Shown: positions 57,337 to 64,000 of the stretch, piece after piece | How positions within the stretch are numbered: position 1 is the first letter of the stretch | Layout of the letters: each line of letters begins with the position of its first letter | NCBI GenBank assembly: GCA_018340375.1 | Contig: JAFFJZ010000001.1 | Coordinates: forward strand, 44,012,001 to 44,076,000 | Reading direction: 5' to 3' | Source of the DNA: Gonatopus flavifemur | Taxonomy: Eukaryota; Arthropoda; Insecta; Hymenoptera; Dryinidae | Length of the DNA stretch: 64,000 nucleotides | The notes under the pieces: generated by a model | Seen by the model: only the letters and a program-made list of their open reading frames with translations | Told to the model about the DNA's origin: nothing | The model's database searches: none | Position numbers and translations under genes: made by a program

Positions 57337-57470
57337 AAGAAGAAGTATGAATACTTCAAAAGTCGCGCATGGAAGTTTACGAAGTGAGTAACAAAATTTC
57401 TAAATTTTATTATTCACTTAGTAAAATTGCATGCGCGACTTTTGAAAAGTTGATAGTTTCTTCTATTCTT
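57337..57470. repeat. inverted repeat around AAAAGTCGCGCATG
   Basis: The left arm (AAGAAGTATGAATACTTC, CAAAAGTCGCGCATGGAAGT, TTACGAAGTGAGTAA) is the reverse complement, with mismatches, of the right arm (TTATTCACTTAGTAAAATTG, CATGCGCGACTTTTGAAAAG, TTGATAGTTTCTT). The match may extend outwards through AAAAAAGAATA. An orphan CACGGAGAAAAATGC end lies upstream at 57187. Non-coding. Confidence 0.6.
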
Positions 57471-57487
57471 TTTTTTAGGGGATACTG

Positions 57488-57753
57488 CATGGAAAAAAAA
57501 GATAGCTGCAGCAACTACTTAAATAGTCGATTTTCGACCATCTACTTGAGTAGTCGCTGCAGCTACTTAGTAGTCAGGGAAGTAACACGTTAGCTGTTTC
57601 AACTATTTCAAAAGACCTCAGGTATTTACGTTAGTTAGTGCAACTATCGAGTTACTTGTCCTGACTACTAAGTAGCTGCAGCAACTACTTGAGCGGATGA
57701 TCGAAAATCGAATATTCAAGTAGTTGCTGCAACTATTTCTTCTTTTCCTTGTG
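57488..57753. mobile_element. foldback MITE of AGCTGCAGCAACTACT words
   Basis: Arms of about 85 bp: CATGGAAAAAAAAGATAGCT at the left and CACAAGGAAAAGAAGAAATA in reverse at the right, continuing GCAGCAACTACTT, ATAGTCGATTTTCGACCATC / GATGATCGAAAATCG, and GTAGCTGCAGCAACTACT / TAGTCGCTGCAGCTACTTAG. Each arm contains smaller palindromes of AGTAGTCGCTGCAGCTACT type, the same design as the TTGCTG/CAGCAA elements. A 74-codon and an 82-codon frame on opposite strands reflect the symmetry and are not genes. Confidence 0.75.
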
Positions 57754-59255
57754 GCGGTGTGGCAGCAGCCAAATCGTTTATGACAAACTACGGGCAAACG
57801 CTTCAATTTTATCAAAATACCGCTCTGCCCAGCGCTTTCTACAGAGTTGTACAGTCTGTACAGCATGAAAGTTGTGATTTTGGTCTTTATGCAACACTAA
57901 CACGCAGGTTGATCCAAAAAACCCTCCACCCCTTTTGAGAGATGATTCCTGACGTGAAAACAAGACACCTTTTCTTTTGGGGAAAAGTTGTGAAATGTCG
58001 AGTTACATAATTGATTTCAACCAATCAATTGAATGCTACATAAGTATAGTCGTCCATCATTGAAGTTGACGATGTATTTCTCACCTGAATCGTCAATTTA
58101 TTCCATTTATAACTCCAAAACTTAGCATTTCCAAGTATTTGACTGATGAAAAAGTGTTGAGGTTTTGCCTCAGGAATCAAGGGTTGCCTTGAAAGGTACA
58201 TCATGTGTAGTGTCCAATGGATACGTTGAATGTCATGTATTGAATTCATGTGTGAGATAACGATGTGCTGAAAAACATCGAAGTTAATATCCAGTTCATT
58301 ATGCAAAGAGGATCCCCTTCCGAGAGTATGAATTTGAATTTCACTGATACACGGGAAATTAGGTGATGTTTATATACCGTAAAGTAGATAGCAGTTGAAA
58401 TCACTTTGTTGCTTCTATGTCCTATTCATGCCGCAGAGTCACGGATGTGAGAATCCCCTTACACTTTAATGAAAATCGAATATAGTTCCAAAATAAGGAC
58501 TGTTTGATAATGACGATAATGATTTTTCACACACTTGAATGGTAATCGAAAGGAATTGAATTTTTATTTTAATTATTTTCAATTTCAATAATATGATCTT
58601 TGGAAGTTTATTCCTTTTCCCCCCAATTTTTTCTCGGAGTGCTATGATCATTGAAATCTCATCGCTGAACCCATCAACTTATTGATATCATCGTATTCAA
58701 CATGAATCTATAGTTTTTTTCCTACGTCGTTTGAGTAATGAACAGGAAAGAGCTCCTTTCCTGTATTTCTCGAATGTTAACATTGTTGCAGAATGTTTCT
58801 TAATCCTCCAGCATCTGCTTCAAGTGATCAACCAAGAATTGATTGGAAATTTTCTATGGAATAATAAATTAGAAAGATGTATCGCTGATGAAATTTGAGG
58901 GTGGAAATAATCTTTTATGAACACCATCTAGATTGAGTTGCAGGAAATAGGTGACACATGAAGAATATTCCATTTTATCAGATCCCTGTTGAGAAAATAG
59001 GATAGAGAAACCGCATAGAACTCGGATGAGAATCTAGATAAAACCCGGAAAGACCGTATCTGTGCGTGAATACGGGTTCCGCAACGATTTTGATTCCGGT
59101 TTTGGGACTGGATATTATTCAGAATTCCGGGTGAAACCCGAACAAGGGATCGAATGAGTTTCATCTGAATTCCATCTGCATCATCATCAGTGCATCCTGA
59201 AAACAGCTATCGTGAACCACAAAATCTCTACAAATGGCGAACAACCATACAAACA

Positions 59256-59257
<2 letters not shown>
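57754..59257. other. non-coding stretch, 1.5 kb
   Basis: GATACACGGGAAATTAGG near 58350 and AATTTTTTCTCGGAGTG near 58641 could be the ends of another element, but the match is short. A CCCGG-containing palindromic patch lies at 58985-59160 (ACCCGGAAAGACC, ACGGGTTCCG, CCGGGTGAAACCCG). No gene supported. Confidence 0.3.

Positions 59258-59258
<1 letters not shown>

Positions 59259-59287
<29 letters not shown>
59259..59287. repeat. (AC)n microsatellite
   Basis: About 14 AC units, preceded by interrupted ACAAACACA. Likely length-polymorphic. Confidence 0.9.
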
Positions 59288-59289
<2 letters not shown>

Positions 59290-60358
59290 CATATCCATTT
59301 TCAGCAATCGATTTTTCTCGACGTTTTTATCGGTATCACAGTACTTCCATTCCTTTGTGAAGGAACATGCAAGTAATACATCACTGTTGATGATCTGATA
59401 GAGAACAAGCTGAATAGTTTTGTTGTTAACACTTGTGATGTAGGAAAAGCATGCTTGAATGTGTCATACAGTGAAATCTAATCGAAAATCATGTTCTGGT
59501 ATGAAAACTTCATAGAAATACACTTGAATGCAAATGTCTTCTATGGATTTTACTTCATTCCAATCCTTTTGCGAATAACTTGAATTTTCCTAAGATAATC
59601 TAATTACGCTTCACGCATCTGATATTTAAAATTCAAATACTGGAAACATCAAAGATGCAAATAATCGATGTGTATATATGTTCATTAAAGGCGTGGGTCA
59701 TTCGATGTTGTGACGAGCAATGTTCACCGGTTCTCATAAAGAGGATAAAATCACGACAGTAAGGCAGATAAATTAATCAAATATTGGCTCACTGCCAAAC
59801 GAACCTGTTTCAATTGAGGGCAGTAGAAATTCAATTCTTGTCCACCATGATTCTTGTGTACTGTTCATACCGCATAGGATCATCATTGCAATGCTTTAAG
59901 TACATTGTTTTCTCAAAGAATCGATGCACATTTCATAAACAAATGATGGTTAACGTTGATGACAGTGAATTGTTCTGGCACTGTTATTAGAATTTATTGA
60001 TTCTTTAATTTCTTTTCATCCTGACGAGGGAATTTGATAATTGATTCATGTTTCTGTATTTTGAATTCTCAATCTTCATGTTGATCTTTCAATGTTCGGA
60101 ATCGATATGATAAATTCATTTGGAAGTGGTATCGAATTTGATCAAAGTGAATAATGATTAAATTTCCAGCTGTTGAAGGGAATTCAATCTGATTATTGAG
60201 ATTTGATTATGGACGTTGTGACCATTCATAACGTAGGGATCATTCATAAAATACGTCTGCTTTTAGTTGTTCGTATCTTTGTCACATCAACGTGCAGTCA
60301 GTGAGGTCTGACAAAGAAGGACATATTGAGAAGCGAACATATTTTATGGATCATCCCG
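59290..60358. other. non-coding stretch
   Basis: Short frames only (68 codons at 59784-59990). Nothing recognised. Confidence 0.3.
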
Positions 60359-60360
60359 TA

Positions 60361-60468
60361 CACACACGGAGGAAAAAATACGCTGTGACAGCAAAATCTG
60401 ATTTTCCTGAGTACCTTTCGCTGGAGTAACTAATTTTTTGTCATGACAGCAACCACAAAACGCTAAAA
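60361..60468. mobile_element. truncated minipalindrome MITE, left end
   Basis: CACACACGGAGGAAAAAATACGCTGTGACAG-type left end after TA (60359-60360) aligns with the start of 6721-7090 (CGCTGT.ACAGC.AAATCT, then CTTTCGCTGG). Similarity fades after about 100 bp and no right end was found. Confidence 0.55.
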
Positions 60469-60469
60469 T

Positions 60470-61114
60470 TAATGTACCTGAGATTTGAGAAGAATTTCGT
60501 GGAGTAAGCTGAATCGGATTTCTCGTATATCTTTTCAGATAAAAGGTTTTTCATGGATACTCCAGAAGCTTTCAAGATTAGAAGTTTAACTTTACTCGCT
60601 TATTCGTACGTACTCAGTTGTGACTGTACTCACTTCAAATCCTTCATTATCCACGAATATTCAATCAACGGGTATTCGTTCGAATTCTCCAAAATTTTCT
60701 GTGAAGGAAAGACAATTTCGATCCCTTGATCTCTTGATTCACATAACTATTAAACAGTGGGTAATGATAGGAAATTGTTATACATTGAAACGTGGGATTC
60801 ATTGCTTTCTTTTTCACATTTCCAATGTAACAAGCGTCTGATTGCTGTAATTCATATGAAATCATCGCCAGCATTGACGCAGAAATAAGAATGGGGACAA
60901 TGTTTGTCAAAATTCCATGTTGATTCTACAAAAAGTTTGAAAAAATGTTGAAATCCGAGAAATGGAATCGGATCGGAAAGATATTTGCAAAATATCTTGG
61001 AAACCCAAAGATAATTTCCACATATTTCGTGAGACATTCTTCTCTTTTAGATCACATTGTAAAAAATATGGGGAACTGTCCTTCATACCAGCGATGGATT
61101 CCGTTCCCTGATCG
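60470..61114. other. non-coding stretch
   Basis: Frames on both strands (73-95 codons), none recognised. Confidence 0.3.
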
Positions 61115-61163
61115 TACAAGGAGAGAGAAAAATCGCTATCGCAGCGGATCAAGGTATTATATA

Positions 61164-61683
61164 CACGGAGAGAAAAGTATTGCTGGCAGAACAAGGTCTG
61201 TTACTATAGCGCCCACAAAAAAAGTTAGCTGAAAGAGCAAGAAGAATGATTGACACAACTACATTTTTTTGCTGGGACAAACAAGTTTGTTAACAGAACT
61301 AACGTCTCAACTGCGGGAGTGAATATTTTTGCAAGGACAAGAAATTTCTTTATACACGGAGAAAATATATTGACGAAAGATTATTCAAAGTTGAGTAAAA
61401 CGGGGACATAGTGGCATTCCCGCGAAGTTTGAAATCCGGTTGACTTAATTTTACTCGACTACAGATGAAAATCCATTCAGATGTTTTTCAACAGTAAGCA
61501 ACTTGTTGAGATAATGGAAACATTCGAATTCATTCCCATCTGCAGTCGAGTGAAATGAACTCAACCGGATTTTAAACTTCACGGGAATACCACTATGTCC
61601 CCGTTTTACTCAACTTTGGGTAATCTTTCGCCAATACATTTTCTCCGTGTAGGCGCTATAGTAGCAAACCATTTTTTCTCCGT
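61164..61683. mobile_element. second-level MITE, relative of 24651-25147
   Basis: TA at 61162-61163 and 61684-61685. Left CACGGAGAGAAAAGTATTGC; right in reverse CACGGAGAAAAAATGGTTTG. It contains ACTATAGCGCCCACAAAAAA near the left and AGGCGCTATAGT near the right, as in its relative at 24.65 kb. It is split by the foldback 61355-61649. Non-coding. Confidence 0.8.
61355..61649. mobile_element. innermost foldback MITE (295 bp)
   Basis: TA at 61353-61354 and 61650-61651. Arms of about 125 bp: CACGGAGAAAATATATTGAC at the left, CACGGAGAAAATGTATTGGC in reverse at the right, continuing GAAAGATTA, CAAAGTTGAGTAAAACGGGG, ACATAGTGG.ATTCCCG, AAATCCGGTTGA and TCGACT.CAGATG. High arm identity, so it is probably the most recent of the three insertions. 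Confidence 0.88.
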
Positions 61684-62167
61684 GTATAGAATACCAAATT
61701 TGTTTGCTAACCTAGCCAAAGATTCGCTGACACAGCTAACTAGAGTGTTTGAGAAAACAACATGATGAATTAAAGTAGCAAAGTTTTTGCTGGACCAGCA
61801 AAATTCTTAGTATCGAATACAGTATAGCGAACAAATCTTGCTGGAGGAGCGAATATTTTTTGCTGCCGTAGCTAAAAAGTCGCTGTTGCAGCTAACAAAA
61901 TTGCTGTGATAGCAGAGAGATTACTGTCATAGCTTCTCCAGCAAAAGGTAACTCAGGTTTCGCTGTCATAGCGAATTCTTTTCTCTCCGTATAGGGAAAT
62001 TGTTTTTAAGTCAACAATAAGGGATTTTCCCTCCACTTTGGAGATCTATTCCACCTTCTGGGTATCGAATCTTTCATAAATGAATAAAAAGTTCACTAAA
62101 ACATGGTGGAGAATATCCTTTTCGGCCACAATTTTTTGGGAGAAAATTCCACAATTATTTTCTTATA

Positions 62168-62370
62168 CACTGAAAAAACACCAGGTCTGGCTCAACCCCG
62201 TAAGCGTTTGGATACGGCGAATGTCACCGTGCGGTTGAGTCAACTGAATATCGATAGAGATGATTAAGCGGAGATTTACTTCAATTGATATTAAGTTGCC
62301 TCAACCGCGCGGCGACATTCGCCGTATCCAAATGCTTACGGGTTTCGCTCCACTATTTTTTTTCTCAGTG
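62168..62370. mobile_element. TA-flanked foldback MITE (203 bp), intact copy
   Basis: TA at 62166-62167 and 62371-62372. Arms of about 80 bp: CACTGAAAAAACACCAGGTC and in reverse CACTGAGAAAAAAAATAGTG, then ACCCCGTAAGCGTTTGGATA / ACCCGTAAGCATTTGGATAC and CGGCGAATGTC.CCG.GCGG, GGTTGAG.CAACT. A decayed relative lies at 14632-14758. The arms are unusually GC- and CpG-rich for this window. Confidence 0.88.
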
Positions 62371-62372
62371 TA

Positions 62373-62876
62373 CTAGGAATGTGATCTGAAAATTCTAAAT
62401 ATTTATTGAGAAGAATATCCAAAAGACATCTCATTTAAGATCTCTACTATTTGTTTAATCGGAATCAATTTCTTGTGGACAGCTTTGTTTCCCTTCTCGA
62501 CATCTTGTTCATCCTCAAGCAGCCCCGACTTGAGGGGGGCTGTAGTCTTGCACCTACCGAGAGCCTCGTTTGAGGGAGCTGGATGATGAAAAAAAAACCC
62601 TGAAGAATACCCTTGTTCTCCCGCTTTTTACTTTGAGGAAGTGGCTCGAATGATTTCACAGCCCTAGGATTTAACAACTGCTAATCAGTGCAATTATGAA
62701 ATTGCTTCCATGATAAAAATCGGTTATTTTAATTTCATCTGATTGATTTAATGATCTGTGACATTCGTTCTCCTACCCTTCATTGCACCTTGGAATCCGA
62801 CGAGCAAGATGCATTATCGGGGGAAAATTATTTCATTAGGGATAATTAATGTCGTCAACTTGTACTCTGAATAATT
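62373..62876. other. non-coding stretch
   Basis: A GC-richer patch with CCCCGACTTGAGGGGGGCTG near 62523. A 70-codon minus-strand frame (62465-62677) is not recognised. Confidence 0.3.
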
Positions 62877-62877
62877 G

Positions 62878-63336
62878 CACTGTAAGAAATACATATAAAA
62901 TTACACGCAACAAGTTTACCTAGCCTGTTCATGTAAAATGCATTTCCACTGTAATTTTGGCAGTTTTTTTACCCTTCATGTCACCTGTTATTTCACATGA
63001 ACGCTATGATGGTAGTTCTACCAGTACTAAGTACTGGTGAAATGAAATTATATCCACACGCGAATGTAAAATTACCGACTTTAATGGTAATTTTACAAAT
63101 AATTGGGACGTGAAATCGAATTACATGTACATGTCAATGTGAAATTACTTACATCCTGGTGAAATTACAGTTAACATGTATGTATAAATTTACCTTGGGG
63201 GGATGTGTGAATTTACTGGTGTGTGTAGTTGGTAATTTGTACATCAATATGTATCATGTAATTTTATTGATACTGTGTAGGTAAATCTTGTTGTCATTGA
63301 CATTTGGTAAAATTACTACCAAAATTTTTTACAGGG
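62878..63336. mobile_element. MITE of GTAAAATTAC words (459 bp)
   Basis: Left CACTGTAAGAAATACATATA and right in reverse CCCTGTAAAAAATTTTGGTA, followed by TA (63337-63338); the left flank is TG. The interior holds at least ten variants of GTAAAATTAC/GTAATTTTAC plus CATGTAAAAT, GTGAAATTAC and TACCAGTACTAAGTACTGGT. Non-coding. The same design as 55254-55447. Confidence 0.6.
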
Positions 63337-63338
63337 TA

Positions 63339-64000
63339 CTTAGTTCGATTAGATAATCATGTCACGCCGGAAACGTTGTCAGTAATGAAAATATCCCCGC
63401 AGTATCGGGACAAAACTTCAATAGTATATTAATTAATGTATGAAAATCATTGACATTGATTCAATAGACAGAGTATCGTAATTAAATCAAGTCATTGCCT
63501 CTTGAATACATCGAAAATCGCATGATATATTCATTTTGAATGTGGAAATGATTAAGTTCACATCCCTTTGTTTTTATATAAAGTAATTTCACATTGCCTA
63601 CTTTTCAGATGTAATTTTCCATAATCTTTTCTGCTCCGTCGGTTTTTTCAGTTTATTTTAACAGCTACACAAGTCTTTCTGACTTGATGGAAATTTTCGA
63701 TATTTTTTTCAACCACTCTTACAAACTCACGGAGAAATCCCACAGTATAAATGATCGATTTTTTCTCATTTCTCAAGAATGTTCTGAATTGATATATAAG
63801 ATGTGATTGGAATCACGAGATGACGAAAGTATAAGTGTATTTACAATATTTTGTAAGAGGACAAATTATATAAAAATAGGTTCATCATGTTTTATCTTTT
63901 TATTGTGATGAATAAACGAAATCTGAATTAATGAACTGGAATAATGTCGTCTGTTCATCTATGTTGCTGAAGTTTGAATCGTTTATTGAAACTAATTGAT
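63339..64000. other. non-coding stretch to window end
   Basis: AT-rich, nothing recognised. Confidence 0.35.

Larger units (their letters stand above)
61117..61991. mobile_element. outermost minipalindrome MITE of a three-level nest
   Basis: Left CAAGGAGAGAGAAAAATCGC after TA (61115-61116); right in reverse TACGGAGAGAAAAGAATTCG. Its left part (ATCGCTATCGCAGCGGATC, AAGGTATTATA) aligns with the right end of 6721-7090 in reverse, and its right part (from 61684) carries the same TTGCTG/CAGCAA palindrome array. It is split at its internal TATA by the element 61164-61683. Without the insertion it is about 350 bp, close to the 370 bp of its relative. Confidence 0.75.

Noticed and set aside
63056..63336. 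Satellite or tandem repeat array
   Set aside because: GTAAAATTAC words are irregularly spaced and on both strands inside inverted-end boundaries, so an element interior fits better.

Overview
The window looks like a gene-poor, AT-rich piece of an arthropod nuclear genome, most likely an insect and possibly a hymenopteran. Nothing in it resembles a bacterial, organellar or viral gene layout. The assignment rests on two mariner-family elements, a tRNA-derived SINE-like head, the 3' end of a non-LTR retrotransposon, an 8-bp-duplication hAT-like element and about thirty short TA-flanked inverted-repeat elements (MITEs and foldbacks). The order is a guess; no conserved host gene is present to anchor it.

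Layout. 1-5 kb: a 1289-bp mariner with a nearly intact transposase, a GGGCCC-rich repeat patch, and a 5'-truncated LINE tail. 5-15 kb: a dense field of TA-flanked MITEs, including a minipalindrome element (6721-7090), a 554-bp foldback with a second copy at 52.2 kb, and a SINE-like head. 13.5-18.5 kb: repeats built from TGGCC and TTGG..CCAA words. 19.6-23.2 kb: the few places that look slightly gene-like (a candidate minus-strand exon, a GC-rich Ser/CAG-repeat island), then another foldback. 24.3-26.7 kb: nested MITEs. 29.1-31.6 kb: a 2.56-kb hAT-like element without a transposase gene, loaded with smaller insertions. 33.4-34.7 kb: a second, heavily mutated mariner with perfect 29-bp ends. 35-52 kb: mostly featureless AT-rich DNA, interrupted by a Tc1-like element with a foldback inside one of its own ends (37.3-37.7 kb). 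52-64 kb: again dense in nested elements, including a three-level nest at 61.1-62.0 kb.

I find no convincing complete host protein-coding gene. Every coding sequence I can name belongs to a transposable element, and all are broken. A few short open frames carry signal-peptide, membrane-anchor or splice-site features and are listed with low confidence as possible exons; the window is most simply intergenic or long-intron DNA. I found no new enzymatic or defence system. The most unusual feature is a set of non-autonomous elements whose interiors are arrays of one short palindromic word, together with repeated nesting of these elements at TA sites. All motif counts and alignments were made by eye.
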